Assembly: GCA_903906695.1 (NCBI GenBank)
Contig: CAIVLG010000001.1
Location: forward strand, 1-54,270
From: an uncultured beta proteobacterium
GTDB taxonomy: Bacteria; Pseudomonadota; Gammaproteobacteria; Burkholderiales; Burkholderiaceae_C
Direction of reading: 5' to 3'
DNA: 54,270 nt
Positions 1 to 10,255 of this stretch are shown here, piece after piece. Position 1 is the stretch's first letter; every line of letters begins with the position of its first letter. Both the position numbers and the translations under genes were made by a program. The notes under the pieces are model-generated. The model was not told where the DNA came from and did no database searches. It worked only from the letters and a program-made list of their open reading frames with translations.

Positions 1-209
<209 letters not shown>

Positions 210-701
210 TCAAACTCTGAGGATGCGTTCACCGCGGCCAATCCCGCTGGGCCCGGTACGCACGGTCTCCAAGATGGCACCGCGCTCGATGGACTGCAGG
301 AAGGCGTCATTCTTTTCCTGGTTTCCAGTCAACTCAATGGTGTAACTTTTCTCGGTCACGTCAATCACGCGGCCCCGAAAAATGTCAGCCATGCGTTTCA
401 TTTCTTCGCGTTCCTTGCCAACCGCCCGCACCTTGACCATCATCAGTTCGCGCTCGGTGTAGGCACCCTCGGTCAGATCAACCACCTTCACCACTTCGAT
501 CAGCCGATTCAGGTGCTTGGTAATCTGTTCAATGACTTCATCAGACCCTGTGGTCTGGATCGTCATGCGCGACAAACTCGAATCCTCGGTTGGCGCTACG
601 GTCAGCGACTCAATGTTATAGCCGCGCGCCGAGAACAACCCAACCACGCGTGACAAAGCACCTGGCTCGTTTTCGAGCAATACTGCGATGATATGTTTCA
701 T
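210..701 (-). CDS. ilvN: Acetolactate synthase small (regulatory) subunit
   Basis: This 163-residue protein starts MKHIIAVLLENEPGALSRVV, the typical ACT-domain beginning (residues 1-75) that binds valine for feedback inhibition; a C-terminal small-subunit domain follows. It partners the catalytic subunit encoded 82 bp upstream. An in-frame upstream start would add 16 residues, but the ATG at 699-701 has a good AGGAG site and matches the family N-terminus, so it is preferred. Length is normal for IlvH/IlvN of proteobacteria. The symbol could equally be ilvH. Confidence 0.97.
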   Translation of the reverse strand: MKHIIAVLLENEPGALSRVVGLFSARGYNIESLTVAPTEDSSLSRMTIQTTGSDEVIEQITKHLNRLIEVVKVVDLTEGAYTERELMMVKVRAVGKEREEMKRMADIFRGRVIDVTEKSYTIELTGNQEKNDAFLQSIERGAILETVRTGPSGIGRGERILRV

Positions 702-783
702 GAAATAGGACTCCTCTTTTCGTTGCCCTCCTCCCGTGGCGGTAACCACCGGACTTGGCTAACAATAGATTGATCAAAGTTGA

Positions 784-2586
784 TTAAAGGTCTTCCGAGC
801 CCAGCAACATTTCTGTGATGCCATTGCCGGCCTTCACCATCGGGAACACATTTTCGGTCGGGTCGGTTCGAAAATCCATGAAGACCGTGCGGTCCTTCAG
901 TTTGCGCGCTTCGTGCAGGGCAGGCTCTACGTCCTGTGAGCGCTCAATCAGCATACCAACATGACCATAGGCTTCGGCGAGCTTGACAAAATTGGGCAGT
1001 GCGTCCATGTAGCTGTGGCTGTAACGACCTTCGTATTCCACTTCCTGCCACTGGCGCACCATACCGAGGTAGCGGTTATTCAGTGAGACGATCTTGATCG
1101 GCGTGTTGTACTGCAGACAGGTCGATAGTTCCTGAATGCACATCTGCACCGAACCGTCACCGGTGATGCAGAACACTTCGCTGTCCGGCCTTGCCATCTT
1201 GATGCCCATGGCGTAGGGAATGCCAACACCCATGGTCCCCAATCCACCCGAATTGATCCAGCGCCGCGGCTCATCAAAGCGATAGTACTGTGCCGCCCAC
1301 ATCTGATGCTGCCCCACATCGGATGTGATGTAGGCATCCGCATTCTTGGTCATGTTCCAGATTGTTTCAATCACGTGCTGCGGCTTGATGACGCCGTTCT
1401 TGCCATGATCGTATTTGAGGCAGTCGCGCTTGCGCCAGGTCTCTATCGAGTCCCACCAGCTTGTCAGTGCCTGAAGATCGGGTTTGAGCACCCCTTCTCT
1501 GATCATCATGATCATCTCCGACAGCACTTCCTTGACATCCCCCACGATCGGGATATCCACCTTGACGCGCTTGGATATGCTCGAAGGATCGATATCGATG
1601 TGAATGATCTTGCGCTCGTTCTGGGCAAAGTGCTTGGGGTTTCCAATCACGCGGTCGTCAAAACGGGCCCCCACCGCCAACAGGACATCGCAATGCTGCA
1701 TGGCATTGTTGGCTTCAACAGTTCCATGCATGCCCAGCATCCCAAGAAACTTGCGGTCACTTGCCGGATAGGCACCCAGGCCCATCAAAGTGTTGGTGCA
1801 GGGATACCCCAGCATATCGACCAGTGTGCGCAGCTCAGCCGACGCATTGCTCAAAATCACGCCGCCGCCGGTGTAGATGTAAGGGCGTTTGGCCGCCAAC
1901 AGAAGTTGCAGTGCCTTGCGTATTTGCCCCCCGTGACCCTTGCGAACCGGATTGTAGGAACGCATTTCCAGGGACGAGGGGTAACCTGAATAGTGCACTT
2001 TCCTGAACGAAACATCTTTCGGGATGTCGACGACGACCGGCCCGGGTCGGCCGCTGCGCGCGATGTGGAAAGCCTTCTTCATGGTTTCGGCCAGCTCACG
2101 GGTATCCTTGACCAAAAAGTTGTGCTTGACGACCGGGCGTGTGATGCCAACGGCGTCACACTCCTGGAAAGCGTCCATCCCGATCGCGTGAGTCGGAACC
2201 TGCCCGGTCACGATCACCATCGGAATGCTGTCCATATAGGCGGTGGCGATCCCGGTCACCGCGTTCGTCACGCCCGGCCCTGACGTGACCAGCGCAACGC
2301 CAACATCTCCGGTCGCACGCGCGTAGCCGTCAGCAGCATGAACCGCCGCCTGCTCATGGCGCACCAAAATATGCCGAATCGTGTCCTGTTTGTAGAAAGC
2401 ATCGTAGATATGGAGCACGGCGCCACCGGGATAGCCCCAGATGTACCTGACGCCTTCAGCTTGCAGGGCCCTGACCAGAATTTCGGCGCCCCGCAGTTCC
2501 TGCTCAGCCGACGCCGCGACGGCAGTGGCCTTGCTGCCAGTCGGTGCCGATACCGCTGAAGTGATTTCTGCTCTTGATATTTTCAT
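784..2586 (-). CDS. ilvB: Acetolactate synthase large (catalytic) subunit
   Basis: This 600-residue ThDP-dependent enzyme condenses pyruvate with pyruvate or 2-oxobutyrate, the first common step of branched-chain amino-acid synthesis. Visible features are the N-terminal pyrimidine-binding domain with the catalytic Glu in VRHEQAAVHAADGYARAT, a central FAD-type domain, and the C-terminal ThDP/Mg2+ motif around FCITGDGSVQMCIQELSTCL. The open frame continues 67 codons upstream, but that part is not conserved-looking. The ATG at 2584-2586 (MKISRAEITS) follows an AAAGG site and gives normal length. It is first in the ilvBNC operon and divergent from the sigma-factor gene. No leader peptide rich in Ile, Leu or Val was recognised upstream. 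Confidence 0.96.
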   Translation of the reverse strand: MKISRAEITSAVSAPTGSKATAVAASAEQELRGAEILVRALQAEGVRYIWGYPGGAVLHIYDAFYKQDTIRHILVRHEQAAVHAADGYARATGDVGVALVTSGPGVTNAVTGIATAYMDSIPMVIVTGQVPTHAIGMDAFQECDAVGITRPVVKHNFLVKDTRELAETMKKAFHIARSGRPGPVVVDIPKDVSFRKVHYSGYPSSLEMRSYNPVRKGHGGQIRKALQLLLAAKRPYIYTGGGVILSNASAELRTLVDMLGYPCTNTLMGLGAYPASDRKFLGMLGMHGTVEANNAMQHCDVLLAVGARFDDRVIGNPKHFAQNERKIIHIDIDPSSISKRVKVDIPIVGDVKEVLSEMIMMIREGVLKPDLQALTSWWDSIETWRKRDCLKYDHGKNGVIKPQHVIETIWNMTKNADAYITSDVGQHQMWAAQYYRFDEPRRWINSGGLGTMGVGIPYAMGIKMARPDSEVFCITGDGSVQMCIQELSTCLQYNTPIKIVSLNNRYLGMVRQWQEVEYEGRYSHSYMDALPNFVKLAEAYGHVGMLIERSQDVEPALHEARKLKDRTVFMDFRTDPTENVFPMVKAGNGITEMLLGSEDL

Positions 2587-2887
2587 GATCAACCTTTGCG
2601 AATTTCTCTGACGAAAAACCTTGGGTGCCCCTTCGCAAACACTCGTGATGCCGCGTCGAAACTTGAAGCCAAAGTCATAAGCGCAGTGATTCTTGCGCCG
2701 GACCATGACCCGTTTGCCTTTTGATTTGCAGACCGCATTATGGCACCGGTCTGAACTCAAGACCGTCAAGGCTGCTAGGGAGTTCACAAGCCAATGCCAT
2801 AATCTGTACCGCCCTAACCACCACTGGCCCCGCGGCGGATCGGCTCAGAACTGGCCCAACTTATCATCCACTGAAGACAACTCCCGC

Positions 2888-3454
2888 TTGGCTACAGAAC
2901 AAGAACTCTCCGACTTCTTGAAAAGCGTGGAAAGACGCGCTTTCAAGCGATCGGTGTACCACGTGCGCAACGAGGAGTCGGCGCTGGACATCGTGCAGGA
3001 CAGCATGATGAAGTTGGCTGAGCACTATGGCGACAAACCGGCGGCAGAATTGCCTTTGCTGTTCCAGCGAATTCTGTCGAACTGCACGCTGGATTGGTTT
3101 CGACGGCAGAAAACCAGAAACGCGCTGTTTTCAAACCTCAGTGACTTCGAATCGGACACAGATGACGGCGAATTCGACCTTCTGGGAACTCTGAACGTAC
3201 AAATTGAATCAGAGCAAGCAGAAAGCCCTGAGACTTCAACTCAACGGGCACAAACCTTGCATGCAATCGAAAGCGAGATTCAGGAACTCCCTGCGCGTCA
3301 ACGAGAAGCTTTCCTCATGCGTTACTGGGAGGAACTGGACGTGGCAGAGACTGCCGCAGCCATGGGTTGTTCTGAGGGAAGCGTGAAGACGCACTGCTCT
3401 CGGGCGGTCCAGGCCCTTGGCAAAGCCTTGCGGGCGAAGGGAATAACAGCATGA
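2888..3454 (+). CDS. RNA polymerase sigma factor, sigma-70 family (ECF-like)
   Basis: The 188-residue protein has a sigma region 2 (ALDIVQDSMMKLAEHYGDKP, then DWFRRQK) and a region 4 helix-turn-helix near the C-terminus (LPARQREAFLMRYWEELDVAETAAAMG, SEGSVKTHCSRA). It would direct core RNA polymerase to an unknown promoter set. The frame is open from 2693, but homologues I recall begin close to ATEQELSDFLKSVE, so the TTG at 2888 is proposed; the ribosome site is weak and the start is uncertain by some tens of codons. The stop overlaps the next start by 4 bp (ATGA), implying translational coupling to the DUF3619 membrane protein, a possible anti-sigma partner (inference). Confidence 0.87.
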   Translation: MATEQELSDFLKSVERRAFKRSVYHVRNEESALDIVQDSMMKLAEHYGDKPAAELPLLFQRILSNCTLDWFRRQKTRNALFSNLSDFESDTDDGEFDLLGTLNVQIESEQAESPETSTQRAQTLHAIESEIQELPARQREAFLMRYWEELDVAETAAAMGCSEGSVKTHCSRAVQALGKALRAKGITA

Positions 3455-3873
3455 CACATTCATATCTTTATCATCAACTTGCCCAAGACCGTTTTGGACT
3501 TAGGGTGGCGGCGCGTCTTGCCGACGCGTCCGAGGACCTGCCCCGCGACATTACGGAACGTTTGCGCGTCGCCAGGATGCAGGCGTTGGACAGGAGAAAA
3601 ATGGTTGCACGCACCGCAAGCCGTTTGGTGCTATCCGGTGGTGCCGCAACCATGGACCACGACAGCCCGGATTGGGGGGATCGTATTGCTGCGATCATTC
3701 CCTTGCTCATCCTGGTTCTGGGCCTGATCGTGATCAACGTCATTCAAAATGACCGACGTGCTAACGAAATTGCGGAAATTGACGCTGCCCTGCTGACTGA
3801 CGACCTGCCACCGGCGGCCTATACAGACCCTGGCTTTACACAATTTCTCAAGAGCCTGTCCGGACGCGATTGA
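3451..3873 (+). CDS. DUF3619 family single-helix membrane protein
   Basis: This 140-residue protein has an N-terminal soluble helical part (residues 1-75, several Arg/Lys), one clear hydrophobic segment at about 78-98 (AAIIPLLILVLGLIVINVI) and a short acidic tail. It is recognised as DUF3619, which has no assigned function. Its start overlaps the sigma-factor stop by 4 bp. That coupling, together with a soluble head plus one membrane helix, resembles anti-sigma factors, but no zinc-binding ZAS motif is visible. The anti-sigma role is inference only. Confidence 0.8.
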   Translation: MTHSYLYHQLAQDRFGLRVAARLADASEDLPRDITERLRVARMQALDRRKMVARTASRLVLSGGAATMDHDSPDWGDRIAAIIPLLILVLGLIVINVIQNDRRANEIAEIDAALLTDDLPPAAYTDPGFTQFLKSLSGRD

Positions 3874-3895
3874 CAGTTTTGACTTGCCCGTGTTC

Positions 3896-4615
3896 ATGCA
3901 CGCCGCCAATCAATATCCACAGCCATCGACGACCAACCGCCACGGTCGGGGTAGGGCTTTCTTTTTGTTGGCGTTGCTCAGTCTCGCGCTGGCGCGAGCC
4001 TCGGCGCAAACCGGAGTCCAGACACCGCTGTCAGTGCCGTCTGCGGCAAAACCAGCCAGTTCGGGCTCGGCCACCAGAACCGCAAAAACTGCACCAGCAA
4101 CGTCGTCCAAGCCGACCTGGCAAGACCTGACGCCGGTGCAGCAAATCTCGCTCAAGCCGCTGGCTGCAAACTGGAATTCCCTGGGAGAATCACAAAAACG
4201 AAAGTGGCTGGCGGTCGCCGTCAACTATCCCGCCATGACTGAGCGAGAACAGGAAAGGCTGCACAGCCGGATGACCGAATGGGTCTCGCTCAGCCAGCAA
4301 CAAAGGGCGCAGGCGAGATTGAATTTCGCGCGCTCAAAACAACTGACACCGAGCGAAAAAGCGGCCACCTGGAAAGCGTATCAGGAACTCAGTCCCGAAG
4401 AAAAACAGAAACTTGCAGCTTCTGCCACACCCAAGCCTGCGGGCGCGGCGGCCGCAGCGAAACCTGTTCCGCCGCAAAAACTGGCGGTCGTACCGGCGAC
4501 TAGACAAACTGCCAAAACACCGAGAATTGCGGCCTCAACCCCAGCTCTCAATCACACTTCCTTGCTGCCAAAAACCCAGCCTGAGCTTGGGTCTGCACCG
4601 ACCACGAAGAACTGA
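3896..4615 (+). CDS. DUF3106 domain protein, exported and helix-rich
   Basis: A signal-peptide-like N-terminus (residues about 18-38, hydrophobic FFLLALLSLALARASA ending in a plausible AXA cleavage site) precedes an Ala/Ser/Pro-rich stretch. Residues about 80-165 form the DUF3106 region, with repeats of the type LTPVQQISLKPLA, LGESQKRKWLAVA, LSQQQRAQARLNF and LSPEEKQKLA. The rest is a low-complexity Pro/Ala/Lys tail. It is probably periplasmic; function is unknown. A TTG four codons upstream (3884) is an alternative start. It lies in a row with the sigma factor, DUF3619 and RDD genes and may be co-transcribed. Confidence 0.8.
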   Translation: MHAANQYPQPSTTNRHGRGRAFFLLALLSLALARASAQTGVQTPLSVPSAAKPASSGSATRTAKTAPATSSKPTWQDLTPVQQISLKPLAANWNSLGESQKRKWLAVAVNYPAMTEREQERLHSRMTEWVSLSQQQRAQARLNFARSKQLTPSEKAATWKAYQELSPEEKQKLAASATPKPAGAAAAAKPVPPQKLAVVPATRQTAKTPRIAASTPALNHTSLLPKTQPELGSAPTTKN

Positions 4616-4635
4616 ACGGCGCCGCTGTTGCCCCA

Positions 4636-5121
4636 ATGAAGCGCATCATCAAGATTCCCGGTCTGGCGCGCCGCATGGCATGCTGGCTATACGAGGGCTT
4701 GTTGATGTCGGCCGTGGTCTTTATCGCCGGTTATCTGTTTGGCACCCTGAGTCAAACTCGCAATGCCATGGACAACCGTCACGCACTGCAGGCCTTTCTT
4801 TTTGTCATCTTTGGCATCTATTTCGTCTGGTTCTGGTCCAGGGGACAAACTCTCGCCATGAAGACCTGGCACATCACAGTGCTCGATCAATCCGGCGAAC
4901 CCATCACCCAGGCCCGCGCCCTGCTTCGCTACCTGCTCTGCTGGCTGTGGTTTCTGCCGCCATTGGCGCTGGTAACGCCCTTCAAACTCTCTGGCCTTGA
5001 ATCTGTCGTGAGCGTGCTCGGCTGGGTCGCCCTATGGGCGCTTCTAAGCTACCTGCACCCACAACAGCAGTTTTGGCACGATGCGCTGGCGGGCACGCAG
5101 CTGGTTTCGACGCCGACTTGA
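4636..5121 (+). CDS. RDD family membrane protein
   Basis: The 161-residue protein starts with the family pattern GLARRMACWLYEGLL, followed by three or four hydrophobic segments (about residues 20-40, 53-70, 105-125 and 128-145). The middle contains GQTLAMKTWHITVLDQSGEP and QARALLRYLL, typical of RDD proteins (Pfam RDD). RDD proteins are inner-membrane proteins of mostly unknown role, some linked to ion transport. It is the fourth gene of the sigma-factor cluster, 20 bp after the DUF3106 gene, and only 15 bp precede the LOG gene. Confidence 0.88.
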   Translation: MKRIIKIPGLARRMACWLYEGLLMSAVVFIAGYLFGTLSQTRNAMDNRHALQAFLFVIFGIYFVWFWSRGQTLAMKTWHITVLDQSGEPITQARALLRYLLCWLWFLPPLALVTPFKLSGLESVVSVLGWVALWALLSYLHPQQQFWHDALAGTQLVSTPT

Positions 5122-5136
5122 AACAAATTGAAAATA

Positions 5137-6068
<932 letters not shown>

Positions 6069-6080
6069 TTAATCAATTGA

Positions 6081-6119
6081 GGACAGAGCTTGCTTGCTCC
6101 GCGTAGCTTCGGTCTGTCC
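6081..6119. repeat. Inverted repeat between nadE and glnB
   Basis: The arms GGACAGA (6081-6087) and TCTGTCC (6113-6119) are perfect reverse complements around a 25-nt centre that could pair a little further (GCT/AGC). The element fills about half of the 77-bp spacer between nadE and glnB. There is no T-run on either side, so it is not a clear terminator. It may be an mRNA-stabilising hairpin, a regulatory element or a dispersed palindrome. Confidence 0.5.
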
Positions 6120-6133
6120 CGCAAGGTCATTTC

Positions 6134-7810
6134 CTAGGCACGAAATCGGTTGGTTATAGGATAACGCCAATCCTTGCCAAAACTTCGGTGCGTAACACGA
6201 ATACCCACCGGTGCCTGGCGCCGCTTGTACTCATTGATCTTGATCAGCCGGGTCACCTTCTCGACGTCGGCACGCGCAAAACCCGCCGCAATGATCTCCT
6301 CGATGCCCTGATCGTTCTCCATATAACGTTCCACTATAGCGTCGAGCACCTCGTAGTCAGGCAAACTATCCTGGTCCTTCTGGTCTGGGCGCAGTTCGGC
6401 GCTCGGTGGCCGCGTGACGATGCGCAGTGGGATCGGCTCGCCGCCCGACCGGTAAGGATCGTTCGCGTTGCGCCAGCGTGCCAGCCGGAAGACCGTGGTT
6501 TTCGCCAGGTCTTTGATCACTGCAAAGCCCCCTGCCATGTCGCCATAGAGGGTGCAATAACCGGTTGCCATCTCGGACTTGTTACCCGTGGTCAGCACGA
6601 TGCTGCCGAACTTGTTCGACAGGGCCATCAGCAGCGTGCCCCGGATACGCGCCTGAATATTCTCCTCGGTCGCATCCTCAGCTAGGCCCGCGAATTCACC
6701 GGCCAAAGAGGCCTTGAACGCTTCAAACTCGGGAACGATGGAGATCTCGTCATAACGAACGCCCAATCGCTGTGCCATATCGCGCGCATCAATCCAGCTG
6801 ATGTCCGCCGTATAGGGCGACGGCATCATGACGCTGCGAACCCTGTCCCGGCCCAAAGCATCCACCGCCAACGCCAGCACCAGCGCCGAGTCGATACCGC
6901 CCGACAGGCCCAGAATCACACTCGGAAATCCATTCTTGCCAATGTAATCGCGCACTCCCAGCACCAAGGCATCCCACAAATCAGCTTCGTCGGATCGCTG
7001 CGGCACCAGTTCCCCTCGCAAATCAACGCTCATCAGCTCACGCTTGGCTTCAATCATGAACCTGTCCTCGACGAAGCTGGGGGCTCGACCCGCGATAGCA
7101 CCATCTGCACCAAGTGCAAACGAATGCCCTTCGAAAACCACTTCGTCCTGCCCCCCCACCAGATGCGCATACACCAGCGGCAAGCCGGTCGCCAATACCC
7201 GCTCGCGCATCATCTGCTCGCGCTCAAGGCCCTTGCCAACGTGAAAAGGAGACGCATTGATGACGGCCAGAAGTTCGGCGCCGGCGTCCCGGGTCTGTCG
7301 CGCCGGCTGTTCAAACCAGGCGTCCTCGCAGATCAACAGCCCGACTTTCATCCTGTCGCCCGCCGCGCCGGCCTCAAACACGCAAACGTCTTGACCCGGC
7401 GTGAAATAGCGCCGTTCGTCAAACACCTGGTAGTTCGGCAATTCGCGCTTGGCATAGGTCGCCACAACCGCTCCCTCGCGCAGGACGCTGGCAGCGTTAT
7501 GACGGTTCTGTACGGCCACCGAGCGGGTTCGCGTATCCCCCCCACTCGGGTGCCCGAGCACCACTGTCAGCTCACTTAACCCAGCCAGCTCACGGGTCAC
7601 TGCCTTCACGGCATCATCGCAAGCCGCTATAAACGAGGGGCGCAGAAACAGATCTTCCGCCGCATAGCCGCAGATGGAGAGCTCCGGCGTCAGCATCAGG
7701 CGGGCTCCCTCGGCGTATGCTGCTCGCGCCGCAGCGATGATCTTTTGCGAGTTGCCGGGCAAATCGCCAACCACAAAATTGAGTTGAGCGACGCAAATCT
7801 TGAGTGTCAT
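6134..7810 (-). CDS. nadE: Glutamine-dependent NAD+ synthetase
   Basis: The 558-residue two-domain enzyme makes NAD+ from deamido-NAD+, ATP and glutamine. The N-terminal nitrilase-like glutaminase domain carries the expected Glu43 (TPELSICGY), Lys121 (KRELPNYQVF) and Cys161 (LLICEDAWF). The C-terminal ATP-pyrophosphatase domain has the P-loop SGGIDS at residues 303-308 and the later TTGNKSEMATGY. The ammonia-only form would lack the first domain. The start codon at 7808-7810 is followed by MTLKICVAQLNFVVGDLPGN, typical for the family. It is divergent from the downstream-facing GNAT gene, with 19 bp between the starts. Confidence 0.97.
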   Translation of the reverse strand: MTLKICVAQLNFVVGDLPGNSQKIIAAARAAYAEGARLMLTPELSICGYAAEDLFLRPSFIAACDDAVKAVTRELAGLSELTVVLGHPSGGDTRTRSVAVQNRHNAASVLREGAVVATYAKRELPNYQVFDERRYFTPGQDVCVFEAGAAGDRMKVGLLICEDAWFEQPARQTRDAGAELLAVINASPFHVGKGLEREQMMRERVLATGLPLVYAHLVGGQDEVVFEGHSFALGADGAIAGRAPSFVEDRFMIEAKRELMSVDLRGELVPQRSDEADLWDALVLGVRDYIGKNGFPSVILGLSGGIDSALVLALAVDALGRDRVRSVMMPSPYTADISWIDARDMAQRLGVRYDEISIVPEFEAFKASLAGEFAGLAEDATEENIQARIRGTLLMALSNKFGSIVLTTGNKSEMATGYCTLYGDMAGGFAVIKDLAKTTVFRLARWRNANDPYRSGGEPIPLRIVTRPPSAELRPDQKDQDSLPDYEVLDAIVERYMENDQGIEEIIAAGFARADVEKVTRLIKINEYKRRQAPVGIRVTHRSFGKDWRYPITNRFRA

Positions 7811-7829
7811 GAACCGCAGATAGGAAGTA

Positions 7830-9017
7830 ATGGGAGTGTCTTTGAAGCACCAGACGAACGATTATGTCATCCGGGTACAGAACTCTGTCGATGAAGTGAA
7901 TGCCGACCAGTGGAATGCCCTGCTTGATTTGCAGGCGCAGTCCACGCCCTTCATGCGTCACGAGTACCTGGCCGCGCTACTTAGCAGTGGCAGCGCCACA
8001 CCGCAGACCGGCTGGACTTCCAGGTTCGTCACTTTGCAGCGCGACAGCGTGATGGTTGCCGCCTGCGCGCTCTACCTCAAAACCCATTCGTATGGCGAGT
8101 ATGTGTTCGACCACGCCTGGGCCAACGCTTACACCCAACACGGCCTCAACTACTATCCGAAAGCGCTGGTGGCCGTGCCCTTTACACCGGTACCCGGAGC
8201 CCGTCTGCTGGCGCGCAGCCCGGCTGATCGGGCTGCGCTGATCAACGCCCTGATCCGATGGTGCGAGGCTGAGCAACTGTCGTCCCTGCATCTGCTGTTC
8301 TGCAGCGCTGACGACCTTCAGGCCTGCGAACAAGCCGGTCTGATGCTGCGCCACGGCGTACAGTTTCACTGGAACAATGAGGCCCGCGGCTATTCGAGCT
8401 TCAAGGACTTTCTGGCCTCGCTGTCGCAGGAGAAACGCAAGAAGATCCAGCAGGAGCGGCGCAAGGTGGCGGATGCCGGCGTCGGCTTTCGCTGGTCTCT
8501 GGGAACCGACATTTCAGCGCAGGACTGGGACTTCTTCTACCGCTGTTACGAACGCACTTACCTGGAGCACGGCAACCTGCCTTACCTGAGTCGCAACTTC
8601 TTTCACGCCATGGCCACCAGCATGGCAGAGAACTGGCTGCTGTTCGTGGCCGAGCGGCAGGGTCGAGCGGTGGCCTCCAGCCTGATTGCAGTCCACCCGG
8701 GCAGGGCCGGCTCGGTCGCCTACGGACGTTACTGGGGGGCGCTTGAACGCGTTGACTGCTTGCACTTCGAGGCCTGCTACTACCAGCCGCTGGCCTGGTG
8801 TATTGAACACAATTACCGGTGCTTTGAAGGCGGCGCCCAGGGCGAGCACAAGATGGCGCGCGCCCTGCTGCCGGTCAAGACCAGCAGCGCACACTGGCTT
8901 GCCGAGCCCGCATTTGCCACGGCGGTGGAACGATTCCTGGAACGTGAGGGACAGGGCGTCAGTCAGTACCTCCAGGAGCTTAAGCAACGCAGTCCGTTCC
9001 GCAACCAGCCCGGGTAG
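7830..9017 (+). CDS. GNAT/FemAB-like acyltransferase, COG3146 (DUF482) family
   Basis: The 395-residue protein matches the DUF482/COG3146 family, often named peptidoglycan biosynthesis or GNAT-like N-acyltransferase. Typical segments are STPFMRHEYLAALLSSGSA near the start, a basic SQEKRKKIQQERRKV in the middle, FFYRCYERTYLEHGNLPYLS, and the late FEGGAQGEHKMARALLPVKT. The fold resembles tandem GNAT domains; substrate is unknown. Its start lies 19 bp from the nadE start on the other strand, so the promoters must overlap the coding sequences or this spacer. Confidence 0.86.
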   Translation: MGVSLKHQTNDYVIRVQNSVDEVNADQWNALLDLQAQSTPFMRHEYLAALLSSGSATPQTGWTSRFVTLQRDSVMVAACALYLKTHSYGEYVFDHAWANAYTQHGLNYYPKALVAVPFTPVPGARLLARSPADRAALINALIRWCEAEQLSSLHLLFCSADDLQACEQAGLMLRHGVQFHWNNEARGYSSFKDFLASLSQEKRKKIQQERRKVADAGVGFRWSLGTDISAQDWDFFYRCYERTYLEHGNLPYLSRNFFHAMATSMAENWLLFVAERQGRAVASSLIAVHPGRAGSVAYGRYWGALERVDCLHFEACYYQPLAWCIEHNYRCFEGGAQGEHKMARALLPVKTSSAHWLAEPAFATAVERFLEREGQGVSQYLQELKQRSPFRNQPG

Positions 9018-9105
9018 GCTATTGATGGCCAATGCTTGGGCCTCCTTGGGACCGGCCCCCACAGCTTGGCGCTTCGATTTCGGCCTGTTGATAAGATTGC
9101 TTTCC

Positions 9106-9531
9106 ATGGATCCAGTTCGGTTCTCCCAAAAAGCGCTTCGGTCGCTTTCGACACCGCAGCGCAGACGGCTTGAGAACTTAACTCTGACGTCGGAATCCTT
9201 TATGCGGGTCTTGCTCGAGGACAACCCGGAGACCGCTGTATGCTGGCTAGCCGAGTCGCAGGGACATATCCTTGGCTGGAGCCTTATTCGCTGGTTTCCA
9301 GTCGATATTTTTAGTAGGACAGGTTCATACATCAGTGTTTTTGTGGACCGTGACCAGCGCGGCCATGAGCTGGGTAAACGGCTCGTGAAGGAGGCCGTCT
9401 CTTATGCCCAACAGCACGATATGAAACCATGGTTCTACGGTGCCAGCCAAGAACAAATCAACTTCTACACTGCCTGCGAAGTTTCACCTGAACACATCAC
9501 GGCCGATCCGTTCTGCCGTCGCATGCCCTGA
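9106..9531 (+). CDS. GNAT family N-acetyltransferase (small)
   Basis: This 141-residue protein has a GNAT core: a central strand ending TGSYISVFVDRDQRG, then the acetyl-CoA-binding turn RGHELGKRLVKEAV (R/Q-x-x-G-x-G/A-like), and FYTACEVSP near the C-terminus. The acceptor substrate is unknown. An in-frame ATG at 9025 would add 27 residues that do not look like a GNAT strand, so the ATG at 9106 (MDPVRFSQKALRSL) is preferred. From 9532 to the convergent ppa stop (156 bp) no terminator or gene was recognised. Confidence 0.7.
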   Translation: MDPVRFSQKALRSLSTPQRRRLENLTLTSESFMRVLLEDNPETAVCWLAESQGHILGWSLIRWFPVDIFSRTGSYISVFVDRDQRGHELGKRLVKEAVSYAQQHDMKPWFYGASQEQINFYTACEVSPEHITADPFCRRMP

Positions 9532-9687
9532 GAAAGAGGGATCAGGCCATCAGTTTGTGGTGCGAATATTCACAGTTCTTGCGTTGTTTCAACACGCGCT
9601 TTAGCCAACACATGGCAGTGTCGGGCACACAGTCCGTCCGCGCTGCCAAGCGTGTGGGTCGCCTCTGCCTGCGGCCCCGATGACGAA

Positions 9688-10224
9688 TCAGGGATGCAGC
9701 TTCTTGTAGTTGGCAATGCCATCCATGATTTCAGCTTTGGCCGCCTGCGGCCCTTCCCAGCCCAGAATCTTGACCCACTTGTTGACTTCCAGGTCTTTAT
9801 AGTGCTCGAAGAAATGCGCTATGGTCTTCAGACGCACCGGACTCAGGTCTTCCGGTTTTTGCCAGCGCGTGTAGAGCGACAGGATCTTGTCGATCGGCAC
9901 CGCCAATACTTTGCCATCCTGTCCGGCTTCGTCTTCCATCTTCAAGATGCCGATGGCCCGACAGGTCACCACCACCCCCGGAATCAGGGGTACCGGCGTG
10001 ATCACCAGCACATCGACCGGATCGCCATCGCCAGAAATCGTTTTCGGCACATAGCCATAGTTGGTCGGGTAATGCATGGCCGTGCTCATGAAGCGGTCGA
10101 CAAAAATCGCACTTGTTTCCTTGTCCACCTCGTATTTAACCGGATCCGCATTCATCGGAATTTCGATGATCACGTTGAAAGCTTCTGGAACGTTCTTGCC
10201 GGGTGTGACATTGTCGAGGGACAT
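9688..10224 (-). CDS. ppa: Soluble inorganic pyrophosphatase (family I)
   Basis: The 178-residue hydrolase splits PPi into two phosphates in the cytoplasm. The family I signature DGDPVDVLV is present, together with [20 protein letters not shown] (substrate and metal residues) and the [15 protein letters not shown] segment near the end. Length is normal for the bacterial hexameric enzyme. A strong AAAGGAG ribosome site precedes the ATG. It is transcribed away from hppA, the membrane pyrophosphatase gene, with 227 bp between the two starts; housing both PPases side by side is notable. Confidence 0.97.
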   Translation of the reverse strand: MSLDNVTPGKNVPEAFNVIIEIPMNADPVKYEVDKETSAIFVDRFMSTAMHYPTNYGYVPKTISGDGDPVDVLVITPVPLIPGVVVTCRAIGILKMEDEAGQDGKVLAVPIDKILSLYTRWQKPEDLSPVRLKTIAHFFEHYKDLEVNKWVKILGWEGPQAAKAEIMDGIANYKKLHP

Positions 10225-10255
10225 GATGGCTCCTTTAAGTTGAGTTAGATCAGGA

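Noticed and set aside
2587..2787. N-terminal extension of the acetolactate synthase large subunit
   Set aside because: 67 extra codons lack conserved sequence; the ATG at 2584-2586 has a ribosome site and yields normal length.
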